Origin: JAVVWB01 sp036652335
GTDB lineage: Bacteria > Synergistota > Synergistia > Synergistales > Synergistaceae
Length of the DNA: 64,000 nt
Assembly: GCA_036652335.1 (NCBI GenBank)
Contig: JAVVWB010000005.1
Coordinates: forward strand, 55,684 to 119,683
Direction of reading: 5' to 3'
The translations under genes were made by a program, and so were the position numbers. Positions 34,394-42,952 of the stretch are shown here, piece after piece. Under the pieces are notes generated by a model. The model saw only the letters and a list, made by a program, of their open reading frames with translations. It was not told where the DNA came from and did not search any database. Position 1 is the stretch's first letter; each line of letters starts with the position of its first letter.

Positions 34394-34424
34394 ATTCGTT
34401 ACTTTCTTGACGAAACTAACGAAT
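34394..34424 (+). promoter_or_regulatory. 31-base imperfect palindrome upstream of nfo (operator or terminator)
   Basis: ATTCGTTA at 34394-34401 and TAACGAAT at 34417-34424 form perfect inverted arms, with an inner TTTC/GAAA and a TTGAC loop. There is no T-run after it, so I doubt a simple terminator. TTGACG inside it might be a -35 element, but no good -10 follows at normal spacing. Confidence 0.5.
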
Positions 34425-34455
34425 ATAAAAAAATATATACTAAGGGATGGAGACA

Positions 34456-35298
34456 ATGGTACTAATCGGGACACATACATCCGTAGCAGGAGGTCTTGAC
34501 CTAGCATTTGAACGTGCAGAACATCTAGGATGCACATCTATGCAAATTTTTACTCGGAATCCAAGACAATGGAATTCTCCACCTCTTTTAGATTCAGAGA
34601 TTGAAAAATTTAGATTTAATAAGTCAAAAAGTACTATAAAAAAAATAGTTTCACATACGTCTTATCTAATTAACTTATCTGGTTCTGAGTCAATAAGGGA
34701 AAAAAGTGAAAAAATGCTTCTTGAAGAGATAATTAGGTGTCACAAGTTAGGAATATCTGACATTGTTTTACATCCTGGATTTGCTGGTACTTTTTTGAAG
34801 CCTCAAGCTCTAGAGATGATATCCAAATCTTTACTAAATGTATTTAACTATTCACAAAAAAATGACGTCAGAATATTACTTGAAACAATGGCAGGGCAAG
34901 GATCAGTTTTAGGTGGAAGTATCTCTGATTTGTATAATATAATTAAAATGACAGGGAACAGTCAACAACTAGGTCTTTGCATTGATACTTGTCATATCTT
35001 CGCTTCTGGTTATGATATAAAAGATAAAAATAGCTATAATAAATATATTGAAATAATTGATAGAGGGATAGGAACTGGGAAAATTGGGTGCTTACATATC
35101 AATGATTCTAAGTTTATTTTAGGCTCAAAAAAAGACAGGCATGCTAATATAGGTGATGGTCAAATTAACATAAATCTTTTTAAATATTTTCTCCAAGATG
35201 AGAGATTTAATACAATACCAGCAATACTTGAAACACCCAAAGAGAATAATGGAGATATAAAAAATTTAAAAATAATCATGTCTTTAATAAAACAATAA
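34456..35298 (+). CDS. nfo: Endonuclease IV (AP endonuclease)
   Basis: A 280-residue TIM-barrel AP endonuclease that cleaves 5' of abasic sites using three zinc ions. The family's GTHTSVAGGL start, FTRNPRQW, the zinc-site histidine in VLHPGFAGTF, LETMAGQGSVLGG and CIDTCHIFASGYD are all visible. I use the ATG at 34456, where AAGGG is 9 bases upstream, rather than 34447, where the ribosome site would touch the start. It is separated from mtrB by a 120-base gap with the palindrome at 34394-34424, and is 27 bases from cdaA. Confidence 0.95.
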   Translation: MVLIGTHTSVAGGLDLAFERAEHLGCTSMQIFTRNPRQWNSPPLLDSEIEKFRFNKSKSTIKKIVSHTSYLINLSGSESIREKSEKMLLEEIIRCHKLGISDIVLHPGFAGTFLKPQALEMISKSLLNVFNYSQKNDVRILLETMAGQGSVLGGSISDLYNIIKMTGNSQQLGLCIDTCHIFASGYDIKDKNSYNKYIEIIDRGIGTGKIGCLHINDSKFILGSKKDRHANIGDGQININLFKYFLQDERFNTIPAILETPKENNGDIKNLKIIMSLIKQ

Positions 35299-35325
35299 AA
35301 TCTCGTATAGATTGGGGGAAGGGGT

Positions 35326-36153
35326 TTGCCTTTATTCGATTTACGCTGGCAAGATTTTCCTGACATACTTATAGTTGCATATATATTGTACAGAGTTCTC
35401 ATGTTGCTTTTAGGAACGAGAGCAATGCAGTTGTTACGTGGGATAATAATAATTGGTTTCCTTGGCGCTTTTGCAAGTATATTGGAATTAAGAAGTCTCT
35501 CGTGGATAATACACAAACTACTTGGAGCTTTTATAATTGTAATTCCAATATTATTTCAGCCTGAATTGAGACATATGCTTGAGGAACTTGGTAAGGGACA
35601 TCTATGGAAAAGGGACAATAGCAATGATGAAATCAATAGAAAAGCAGACGAGCTAACAAAAGCACTGATGTATTGCAGATCAAAGAAAATTGGTGCTCTG
35701 TGTGTGCTACAACACAATACATCGCTAAAAGAAGTATGGCGTACAGCTGTAATATTAAAGGCTGATATTACTCAAGAACTTATTGTTTCAATATTTTGGC
35801 CAGGTACACCTCTCCATGATGGTGCTGTTGTTATAGATCAAGAGAATATTATTGCAGCAAGTTGTTATTTGCCTTTATCAGAAACTCCAGATATTTCCAG
35901 AATATATGGCACTCGTCACAGGGCTGCATTGGGGGTCACAGAAATTTCTGATGCATTTGCAATTGCTGTGTCTGAAGAAAGAGCTGAAGTGACTATTGCT
36001 GTCGGCGGTAAATTATCTAAACCTCTGACAGAACCCCAGATAAGAAGCATACTAAATCACTACTTTATGTTTCAAGAAAACAAAAACATTGATTTTAAAA
36101 ATTGGTTTATAAAAGAATTAAACAATGATTTGCTTGGTGGTGAAAAACAATGA
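35326..36153 (+). CDS. cdaA: Membrane diadenylate cyclase CdaA
   Basis: CdaA condenses two ATP into c-di-AMP, which controls potassium and osmolyte uptake and wall homeostasis. The 275-residue protein has about three N-terminal membrane helices (residues 10-80), then the DAC (DisA_N) domain with DGAVVI (D165 to about 170) and RHRAALGVTE (R197 to H198 region), the two signatures of the ATP-binding active site. The start is TTG with GGGGG-AAGGGG before it. It overlaps the cdaR gene by 4 bases (ATGA). The order cdaA-cdaR-glmM is conserved in many bacteria. Confidence 0.95.
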   Translation: MPLFDLRWQDFPDILIVAYILYRVLMLLLGTRAMQLLRGIIIIGFLGAFASILELRSLSWIIHKLLGAFIIVIPILFQPELRHMLEELGKGHLWKRDNSNDEINRKADELTKALMYCRSKKIGALCVLQHNTSLKEVWRTAVILKADITQELIVSIFWPGTPLHDGAVVIDQENIIAASCYLPLSETPDISRIYGTRHRAALGVTEISDAFAIAVSEERAEVTIAVGGKLSKPLTEPQIRSILNHYFMFQENKNIDFKNWFIKELNNDLLGGEKQ

Positions 36154-37442
36154 ATAAATTGCCACTTGTGTTAAAGATAAAAGGGATTTTGAAATATATA
36201 TTCAATTATATTTCAGCTGAAGTTAAGCATGCACGAGAAAATGTAATTATTACAAAAATATTTCTTGCTTTTATGTCAATAATAATATCTTTGATAATAT
36301 GGGTTTTTGTGGCATGGGATGGTAATACAGATGGGACCAAAAACATTACAATTCCAATAACTTTTACTAACCTAAGCAAAGGATACTCTTTGTTTCCCTC
36401 AACAAACAAAGTTACAGTTAAGTTAGCAGATAAAATTATTAACTTGTCACATATACAAGAAGATGATTTGAAAGCTACAGTAGATTTAAAGGATCTTCAA
36501 ATAGGAAAGTACGTGCTGCCGATAAGAATAGATTTACAGTCATCTGTAGCAGTTGCTGGATTAAATCCATCCACTGTTGAAGTGGAAGTGTATAGGAATA
36601 TAGAACGTACGATACCATTGACATGGAAAATAGTTGGAGACGAAGACCCTAAGGCTAAAATTGACTCAGTTGAGATTATACCGGATAGTGTCAGAATAAA
36701 TGGTCCAGAAATTGATGTTATGTCAATACAGACAGTTGATGCTCTTATACCTTCAGATAAAATTATGAAAGGTGAAGCAATTATCGTGCCAGTTGAGATT
36801 GCCACTGATCGCTCTGATTTAAAGAAAAGAGTTCATCTTTCACATCAACAAGTTAGTGCTAAACTAAAAATGAAGAATGATATAAAATCTCAAAAGGTTC
36901 CTGTTACCATCTCAGTTACAGGCGTCCCCTTTAGTGGTCTTGAACTTGATACTGTAAGAGTTGTACCAGAACAAGTCTTCGTAGAAGGTGATTCTGCAGT
37001 TGTTGATACAGTTAAAGCAATAAATCTTCCACCGGTAGATATTTCCGGATTAGATCAAGATTTACAGTTGCTAGTGCCACTCTTGCCACTTGATTTGCCG
37101 TCAGAATTAACCGTTGTTGGTCCTGATCGAGCAAAAATAGATATTAAATTAAGGAAAAAAATTAAAACAAGAAGGTTTAGGAATATACGCTTAGGAATTA
37201 AAGGTGCTACGCACGGAGTCAATTATAAAGTATCCCCAGAATTTGTTGAGTTGTTGATTGAAGGACCACAGTCAGAAATAGATAAAATTGATTCAAATAA
37301 TTTGCCTTGTGATGTATTTGTTGATGTATCAAATATTGTCTCCAAACAGATTATTATTCCGATTTTAATTAATAAAATAAAAGATGGGTTTACAATGATT
37401 AAGGTTTCACCTGAAGAAGTATTATTAACGGTAACAGAATAA
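36150..37442 (+). CDS. cdaR: CdaR-like YbbR-domain membrane protein
   Basis: A 430-residue protein with one N-terminal membrane helix (about residues 36-55) and four YbbR repeats. Each repeat is an extracytoplasmic beta-rich module of about 80-90 residues; visible repeat starts are near TIPITFTNLSKGY, VEVYRNIERTIPLTW, KVPVTISVTGVPFSG and FRNIRLGIKGATHGV. YbbR-domain CdaR regulates CdaA by direct contact in studied Firmicutes. The start overlaps cdaA as ATGA. Role as CdaA regulator is from neighbours and family, not proved here. Confidence 0.88.
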   Translation: MNKLPLVLKIKGILKYIFNYISAEVKHARENVIITKIFLAFMSIIISLIIWVFVAWDGNTDGTKNITIPITFTNLSKGYSLFPSTNKVTVKLADKIINLSHIQEDDLKATVDLKDLQIGKYVLPIRIDLQSSVAVAGLNPSTVEVEVYRNIERTIPLTWKIVGDEDPKAKIDSVEIIPDSVRINGPEIDVMSIQTVDALIPSDKIMKGEAIIVPVEIATDRSDLKKRVHLSHQQVSAKLKMKNDIKSQKVPVTISVTGVPFSGLELDTVRVVPEQVFVEGDSAVVDTVKAINLPPVDISGLDQDLQLLVPLLPLDLPSELTVVGPDRAKIDIKLRKKIKTRRFRNIRLGIKGATHGVNYKVSPEFVELLIEGPQSEIDKIDSNNLPCDVFVDVSNIVSKQIIIPILINKIKDGFTMIKVSPEEVLLTVTE

Positions 37443-37471
37443 TTAATCAATTTATGAGAGGGGTTTCAATT

Positions 37472-38842
37472 GTGGCCGACAACACGAAGAGAACTAGAAA
37501 ATATTTTGGTACTGATGGGGTAAGAGATATTGCTAACACAGGGAATATGACACCAGAATTTGCTTTAATGCTTGGTAGAGCTTATGGCCTCTTTGTTAAG
37601 AGGACTCGCCTTATAGAAAAACCTAAAATAGTAATTGGGAGAGACACTCGTTTTTCTGGCACAATGATTTTGTCGGCATTGGCCACAGGATTAAATTCTG
37701 TTGGAGTAGATGTTACTGATATTGGTGTAATTCCGACTCCGGGTGTTAGTTTTGTACTTGCTCATAACGAAGAGTTTCAAGGAGGTGCAGTTATAAGCGC
37801 TTCACATAATCCTGCAGAATACAATGGGATAAAATTCTTAGATCATAACGGCTTTAAATTAACTGATGAAAATGAACTTGAAATAGAAGATAATATGCTT
37901 TTGGATTTTTGCGAAAATAGACCAACTAAATCAGATTTAGGTCAGAGTGATTTTTCAGATAAATATGCTAACTCATACTTAAATGAATTAAAGAAACTTT
38001 TTATAAGTATTGCTGGAACCAATAAGAAGATTGTTGTTGACTCTGCAAATGGAGCAGCATCTGAGTATGTTGAAAAAATATATTCTTTACTAAAGAGTGA
38101 GACATCATTTATTGCAAATAATCCTAATGGAATGAATATAAATGCTATGGTTGGTGTTACACACATGAACACTTTAATTAAAGAGACATGTGCAAAAAGA
38201 GCTGACCTAGGAATTGCATATGATGGTGATGCGGATAGAATTCTTATGTGTGATTCAAAAGGACGTATTATTGATGGAGACATAATGCTTTGGGTTCTTG
38301 CACGCTGGATGTTCAAGAATAATAAGCTAGGAAGTGGTGTTGTTGCCACTGTCATGAGTAATATGGTACTTGAAGATTTACTAAAAAAAGATGGAATAAA
38401 GGTTTTTAGATGTGGTGTTGGTGACAGATATGTACTAGATAAAATGAGAGAAAAAGGATCTCTTCTTGGCGGAGAACAATCTGGACATATTATTGCTTTG
38501 GATCACGCTAACACGGGGGATGGTATTTCATCTGGAATTCTTTTTTTAAAAGCGGTAGAAGAACTTGGAGATGATATTTCAGACCTTGTAGATAACTTTG
38601 ATAGATATCCACAGGTTTTGACAAATGTTATTATAAAGGACAAAGAAGCGGTTTTAAGTCATCCTCTCTTATTGGAAGCAGTAGAAGAAGCAGAGAGGTT
38701 ACTTGGTAAAAGAGGAAGAATGCTCTTAAGACCTTCAGGGACAGAACCAATGATAAGGATTTTCGTTGAATCGAGAGATCAAGAACTCATGAATTTTGTC
38801 GCTAAAATGTTAGAAGATGTTATAAAAAGCATTGTTTGCTAG
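37472..38842 (+). CDS. glmM: Phosphoglucosamine mutase
   Basis: GlmM interconverts glucosamine-6-P and glucosamine-1-P in UDP-GlcNAc synthesis. The 456-residue protein begins FGTDGVRDIANTG, has the phosphoserine site in VISASHNPAEYNG, the magnesium loop DGDADR, the sugar-binding GGEQSGH and the C-terminal phosphate-binding RPSGTEPMIRIFVE. I use the GTG at 37472, with GAGAGGGG about 8 bases before it, not the ATG at 37454. It is the third gene of the cdaA-cdaR-glmM unit and next to galU. CdaA is known to contact GlmM in other bacteria. Confidence 0.96.
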   Translation: MADNTKRTRKYFGTDGVRDIANTGNMTPEFALMLGRAYGLFVKRTRLIEKPKIVIGRDTRFSGTMILSALATGLNSVGVDVTDIGVIPTPGVSFVLAHNEEFQGGAVISASHNPAEYNGIKFLDHNGFKLTDENELEIEDNMLLDFCENRPTKSDLGQSDFSDKYANSYLNELKKLFISIAGTNKKIVVDSANGAASEYVEKIYSLLKSETSFIANNPNGMNINAMVGVTHMNTLIKETCAKRADLGIAYDGDADRILMCDSKGRIIDGDIMLWVLARWMFKNNKLGSGVVATVMSNMVLEDLLKKDGIKVFRCGVGDRYVLDKMREKGSLLGGEQSGHIIALDHANTGDGISSGILFLKAVEELGDDISDLVDNFDRYPQVLTNVIIKDKEAVLSHPLLLEAVEEAERLLGKRGRMLLRPSGTEPMIRIFVESRDQELMNFVAKMLEDVIKSIVC

Positions 38843-38852
38843 GGGGAGAACT

Positions 38853-39734
38853 ATGGAAGAATTTAAAACAATAAAGAAAGCTGTTTTCCCTGTTGCAGGA
38901 CTTGGAACAAGATTTTTACCTGTTACCAAAAATATACCTAAGGAAATGTTGCCTCTGATAGATAAGCCTTTGATACACCATGGTGTTAATGAAGCAATTG
39001 CTTCAGGATGTAATGAGGTTGTTTTTGTTACTGGAACGGGGAAAGAATCGATTAAAAGTTATTTTTCACACTCAATTGAATTAGAGGATACTTTAGAAAA
39101 GAGTGGGAAAACGGAGTTCCTTAATATTGTTAAAAACATCCCCGAATTAGCGGAATTTAGGTATGTTTTTCAGGAGAAACCGCTTGGGTTAGGGCATGCT
39201 GTTTTGTGCGCGAAAGAATATTGTATTGATAATTACTTTGCTTTAATATTGCCAGATGATGTTATGATAGCTAACCCTACAGTATTGACTCAGCTTGATA
39301 AAATTCGTAGCAAATACAATGGTTCTGTTTTATCTCTTGAGAGAATACCTATGTCGCAGACGTCAAGATATGGTATTGTTGATGCAGAACAAATAGATGA
39401 GAACGTATACAAAATAAAAGGGCTTGTTGAAAAGCCTAATCCTGATGTTGCCCCCTCAGATCTAGCAATAATGGGTAGATACATACTTTCACCTTCCATA
39501 TTTAAGCATTTAGAATCAATAAATTGTGGTAAGGGGGGCGAGTATCAACTGACAGACGCTATCTCTTCACTGCTACATGAAGAACCGGTTTACGCATGTA
39601 TTTATGAGGGAGAGAGACATGACTGTGGAGTAATAGAAGGTTGGATAAAAGCGACAATAATAAATGCATTAAGAGATTCTAGATACAGAGATATAGCTAT
39701 TGATGCTTTTATAGATGAAATAATAAAAAAATGA
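38853..39734 (+). CDS. galU: UTP-glucose-1-phosphate uridylyltransferase
   Basis: GalU makes UDP-glucose from glucose-1-P and UTP. The 293-residue protein begins with the nucleotidyltransferase loop FPVAGLGTRFLPVTKNIPK, followed by DKPLIHHGVNEA, the catalytic DDV in LILPDDVMI and the KGLVEKP sugar loop, normal for the family. I use the ATG at 38853, which has GGGGGAG before it, not the upstream ATG at 38832 inside glmM. It ends in a terminator overlapping its stop codon. Confidence 0.95.
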   Translation: MEEFKTIKKAVFPVAGLGTRFLPVTKNIPKEMLPLIDKPLIHHGVNEAIASGCNEVVFVTGTGKESIKSYFSHSIELEDTLEKSGKTEFLNIVKNIPELAEFRYVFQEKPLGLGHAVLCAKEYCIDNYFALILPDDVMIANPTVLTQLDKIRSKYNGSVLSLERIPMSQTSRYGIVDAEQIDENVYKIKGLVEKPNPDVAPSDLAIMGRYILSPSIFKHLESINCGKGGEYQLTDAISSLLHEEPVYACIYEGERHDCGVIEGWIKATIINALRDSRYRDIAIDAFIDEIIKK

Positions 39735-39765
39735 TATGAAAGAAATTCTTTCATATCATTTTTTT
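39724..39765. terminator. Bidirectional terminator at the galU stop
   Basis: ATGATATGAAAG/CTTTCATATCAT stem with a five-base loop and A/T runs at both ends; the stop codon of galU lies within the left arm. It can also end the convergent minus-strand gene that stops at 39770. Confidence 0.9.
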
Positions 39766-39769
39766 ATTA

Positions 39770-40855
39770 TTAGAGTTTTGAAAAAGGGAAATATATTCGA
39801 ATGTGAGTTATGTCTTTTAGAGAAAAATTTTGTTTCCCGACAAAGGATGGAACTTTTTGCCAGTTGCCACCATTAATTCTAACTAGGAATAAAGATTTTC
39901 TTCCATATTTTAAGATAATATCATTGAAGGAATCACAGTCACCTGTCCCAGGAATTAGGGCCCCTTTAAAGAGCGGGAAAGTTGCTTTTAACTTGTCATC
40001 AGGATTTACAGGAGCAAGAATCATCCACTGTGTTAAATCCCAAGCGTTTTGCATCTCTTTTGATGTTAAAGCGTGTTCCCATGGAATAAGTTGAAATCCA
40101 CCAACCTTACCTCTTGTAGAGGTACTAAGGTCAATAACCCCACAATGATTGGCTCTCAGTCTACTTGTGTTTTGAAATAGTGTTCCCATAAATCTACCTG
40201 TTCCTATGACAGGTTTAATAACTCTAGCAAGCAGGGAATAACCATCAGATGACCACGAATAAACTCTACCGCCAGGTTTGTTTTCAATTTCAACCATATA
40301 TGGTGTTTTTGATGGCACATTTCTAATTATTAAGGAGTCAGTTATCTTAAAAGAAGGTTTGTTTTCTAAAGTACTAAATTCATTTGTTTCAGAGTTGGCA
40401 ACAAAAACCTCTGAACCCACAATAGGTGCCCATAGCCCGAAAATTCCGTTGCCAGCTTTTGAATCTATAATAAAAGCTGCGTTAGTCCCAGCAGCTGGGG
40501 CAATGGTCTCTTGTGGCAATATACTTATAGTTCTTCCCTTATTTTGTTCAATGCTAGTTACTATATGTATAGCATTAACTGCTGAAGCGCATATAGAACT
40601 GGAGGTTCCCCATGCACTAGCTGTATAGCTTGGATATCTTGTTGATGTTGGTATCTTTAAAACTTTACCAATTTCGTAAACAATACCGTTGTGAATCAAA
40701 TTCACGCTAGCTCCAATTTTACAGGGAATTTTTATCTCAAAATAATCGTTTGCAAATGCTACTTTTGATATAATGAGTAAAAAAATAAATGTCAAACACA
40801 GTATCTTAGAAAAAGTTATCGAAATTGTATCGTTTTTTTTCAGCATGTTAATCAT
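39770..40855 (-). CDS. Exported protein of unknown function
   Basis: A 361-residue protein I do not recognise. A signal peptide is evident (KK near the start, hydrophobic residues 18-33, AFA cleavage site about residue 35), so the mature part (from NDYFEIKIP) acts outside the cytoplasm. The mature region is rich in beta-type and glycine segments with motifs such as GTGRFMGTLFQNTSRLRAN, GGFQLIPWEHAL and GALIPGTGDCDSFND; no catalytic motif is apparent. It overlaps the end of the Fur-family gene by 8 bases (ATG at 40855) or restarts 1 base after it (ATG at 40846), which implies co-translation with that regulator. It may be a lineage-specific secreted or surface protein. Confidence 0.7.
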   Translation of the reverse strand: MINMLKKNDTISITFSKILCLTFIFLLIISKVAFANDYFEIKIPCKIGASVNLIHNGIVYEIGKVLKIPTSTRYPSYTASAWGTSSSICASAVNAIHIVTSIEQNKGRTISILPQETIAPAAGTNAAFIIDSKAGNGIFGLWAPIVGSEVFVANSETNEFSTLENKPSFKITDSLIIRNVPSKTPYMVEIENKPGGRVYSWSSDGYSLLARVIKPVIGTGRFMGTLFQNTSRLRANHCGVIDLSTSTRGKVGGFQLIPWEHALTSKEMQNAWDLTQWMILAPVNPDDKLKATFPLFKGALIPGTGDCDSFNDIILKYGRKSLFLVRINGGNWQKVPSFVGKQNFSLKDITHIRIYFPFSKL

Positions 40856-41297
40856 CTTTAGAACTCATTTGTTTATTCTGAGTACACTTAGAACAGGTAC
40901 CATAGAGAAAAATTTCGGCTTGATCAATACTTTGTATTAAAGTCATATTTGACAATGCTGAATTGCGAAGCTCAGTTTCATTGAACGGGATGTCAATAAG
41001 AGAAGCACATGAACGACATAAGAAATGTGCATGAGGTTGTGTGTTAGGATCAAAATATACCCTCTTATTGTCTATAGACAAAGTTCTTAAGAGGCCAGAT
41101 TCTGTTAATAGCTGAGCCGTGCCGTAAACTGTAGCAAATGAAATAGAAGGATATTCTTTAATTAGTTCTTTATAAATATCATTTGCAGATGGATGATCAA
41201 GCCTACCTTGTAGGCATTTCAGTATAGCTATTCTTTGAGGAGTAATTTTTGCACCATATTTTTTAAGTGAAATAATACCTTCATTAATTGACCACAT
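40848..41297 (-). CDS. Fur/PerR-family metal-dependent repressor
   Basis: A 149-residue regulator. The winged-helix part has YGAKITPQRIAIL and HPSANDIYKEL and the recognition-helix segment ISFATVYGTAQLL. The metal domain has PHAHFLCRSC and a second GTCSKC, giving two CxxC pairs that bind structural zinc. YGTCSKC at the end and the spacing of histidines suit a PerR-like peroxide sensor as well as Fur or Zur, so the metal is not certain. AAGGAG precedes the ATG at 41297. It overlaps an unknown exported-protein gene. No clear PerR box was seen, although a TTATAAT half site is upstream on the minus strand. Confidence 0.82.
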   Translation of the reverse strand: MWSINEGIISLKKYGAKITPQRIAILKCLQGRLDHPSANDIYKELIKEYPSISFATVYGTAQLLTESGLLRTLSIDNKRVYFDPNTQPHAHFLCRSCASLIDIPFNETELRNSALSNMTLIQSIDQAEIFLYGTCSKCTQNKQMSSKDD

Positions 41298-41388
41298 ATT
41301 AAAACTCCTTAATTTAGATAGATTACAGACTAATTATAAGTCCAATTAAAGAAAAAGTGTATATTTTTATAAAAAAATAAAATAGGGC

Positions 41389-41418
41389 TTGCACAATTAT
41401 GGTATTTAACGCTATAAT
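41389..41418 (+). promoter_or_regulatory. Sigma-70 promoter for tRNA-Gln (and probably glmU-prs)
   Basis: TTGCAC (41389-41394), 18 bases, TATAAT (41413-41418). It lies about 20 bases before the tRNA. No terminator separates the tRNA from glmU. Confidence 0.68.
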
Positions 41419-41438
41419 GTCCGTTGCGTATGCAATCT

Positions 41439-41514
41439 TGGGGTGTCGCCAAGCGGTTAAGGCACAGGACTTTGACTCCTGCATGCGAAGGTTCGAATCC
41501 TTCCACCCCAGCCA
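41439..41514 (+). tRNA. tRNA-Gln (anticodon TTG)
   Basis: Acceptor TGGGGTG (41439-41445) pairs with CACCCCA (41504-41510), then G and encoded CCA. The anticodon stem CAGGA/TCCTG encloses CTTTGAC, anticodon TTG, reading CAA and CAG. It sits 40 bases before glmU. Confidence 0.96.
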
Positions 41515-41554
41515 TTTATGTTTTTTTATCATGTGAGATGGAAGGAAGCGTAAT

Positions 41555-42952
41555 ATGACAGAGTTTACGAAAGAATTTTGTGCTCTTGTTCTTGCTGCAG
41601 GCAAGGGAACTCGCATGAAAAGTAATATACCTAAAGTATTGCAAAGTTTATTACATAAACCATTGATTTATTATCCGTTAAATTCCCTTGCTAAGGCAGA
41701 TATAGAGAATATATCTGTTGTTGTTGGTTATCAAGGGGAAATGATAGAAAAATATATAAATAGTTCTCATCCAAATATAGGTATTTCTTGGCAAAGAGAG
41801 CAGCTTGGTACTGGTCATGCGGTTAAATTGGCTGCTGATTGGTGGAGACAATTTAAAAATGTCTTGATAGTTGCTGGTGATACACCTCTTATTACATCTG
41901 AAACTATCTCGTCTTTTATAGCGTATCATAAAGAGAAGAATAATGATTGTAGTATAATAAGCTTCGATCTACTTGATCCAACAGGGTATGGTCGGTTGGT
42001 ACGTGGAGATAATTCGATAAGAATAGTGGAACAAAAAGATGCAACTGAAGATGAAATTGCGATAAAAGAAGTCAATAGTGGTGTTTATATTTTTAAAAGT
42101 GAAGCACTTCTATCTATAATAAATGATATAACTGCTGATAATAATCAAAAAGAGTACTATCTTCCTGATGCTGTCTCTTTGTTGCAATCACAAGGAAAGA
42201 TTGTTGATGCTATTAAAATGGAGAACTTCGAAGAGTTTTTGGGTATTAATTCTCCTCAGCAACTTTCAGATGTATCTCTCTTGTTGAGAGATAGAATCCT
42301 AGACCAACATCTTGCCTTAGGTGTGAAAGTAGTAGATAGAAATTCTACGTGGATCGGTCCGGATGTTTTAATAGAAAATGATGTCTTTATCGAACCCAAT
42401 GTTCAATTGTGGGGCAATACATCAATTGGGACTGGTACGACAGTAGGTTCTTTTAGTTGTTTAGACAATGTTGTTATTGGTGACAATGTGACGATTGTAA
42501 GCCATGTGAGAATAATAAATTCAATTATAGGTCAAAACTCTTCAGTAGGACCATTTGTATTTATGAGAGAAAACGCAGAACTTATGGATGACGTCCACGT
42601 GGGACGTTTTGTTGAAATAAAAAAGAGTAAAGTTTCTTCACACTCAAAGGTTCCACATTTGTCCTATATTGGAGATACTGAGATAGGTCAAAAAACTAAT
42701 ATTGGTGCTGGAACTATAACATGTAACTATGATGGAGCAAAAAAACATAAAACAAATATTGGAGATAATTGTTTTATTGGGAGTAATACGATTCTCGTAG
42801 CTCCTGTTAAAATTGGTGATAATGCGACTACAGCTGCTGGTTCAACGATAACAAAAGATGTTCCTGCTGAGTCTTTGGCAATCGCTAGAAGTAAACAGAT
42901 CATAATTGATAATTGGTATTCACGTAGCAATAAGCTTAAGGGAGGACTATAA
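41555..42952 (+). CDS. glmU: Bifunctional GlcNAc-1-phosphate uridyltransferase / glucosamine-1-phosphate acetyltransferase
   Basis: GlmU acetylates glucosamine-1-P and then makes UDP-GlcNAc, the precursor of peptidoglycan and lipid A. The 465-residue protein has the pyrophosphorylase loop LAAGKGTRMKS near residue 15, the QLGTGHAV active-site segment, and the C-terminal left-handed beta helix of hexapeptide repeats (roughly residues 250-440, VLIENDVFIEPNVQL to NCFIGSNTILVAPV). GGAAGG is before the ATG. It follows tRNA-Gln and joins prs without a gap, so prs is likely its operon partner. Confidence 0.96.
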   Translation: MTEFTKEFCALVLAAGKGTRMKSNIPKVLQSLLHKPLIYYPLNSLAKADIENISVVVGYQGEMIEKYINSSHPNIGISWQREQLGTGHAVKLAADWWRQFKNVLIVAGDTPLITSETISSFIAYHKEKNNDCSIISFDLLDPTGYGRLVRGDNSIRIVEQKDATEDEIAIKEVNSGVYIFKSEALLSIINDITADNNQKEYYLPDAVSLLQSQGKIVDAIKMENFEEFLGINSPQQLSDVSLLLRDRILDQHLALGVKVVDRNSTWIGPDVLIENDVFIEPNVQLWGNTSIGTGTTVGSFSCLDNVVIGDNVTIVSHVRIINSIIGQNSSVGPFVFMRENAELMDDVHVGRFVEIKKSKVSSHSKVPHLSYIGDTEIGQKTNIGAGTITCNYDGAKKHKTNIGDNCFIGSNTILVAPVKIGDNATTAAGSTITKDVPAESLAIARSKQIIIDNWYSRSNKLKGGL

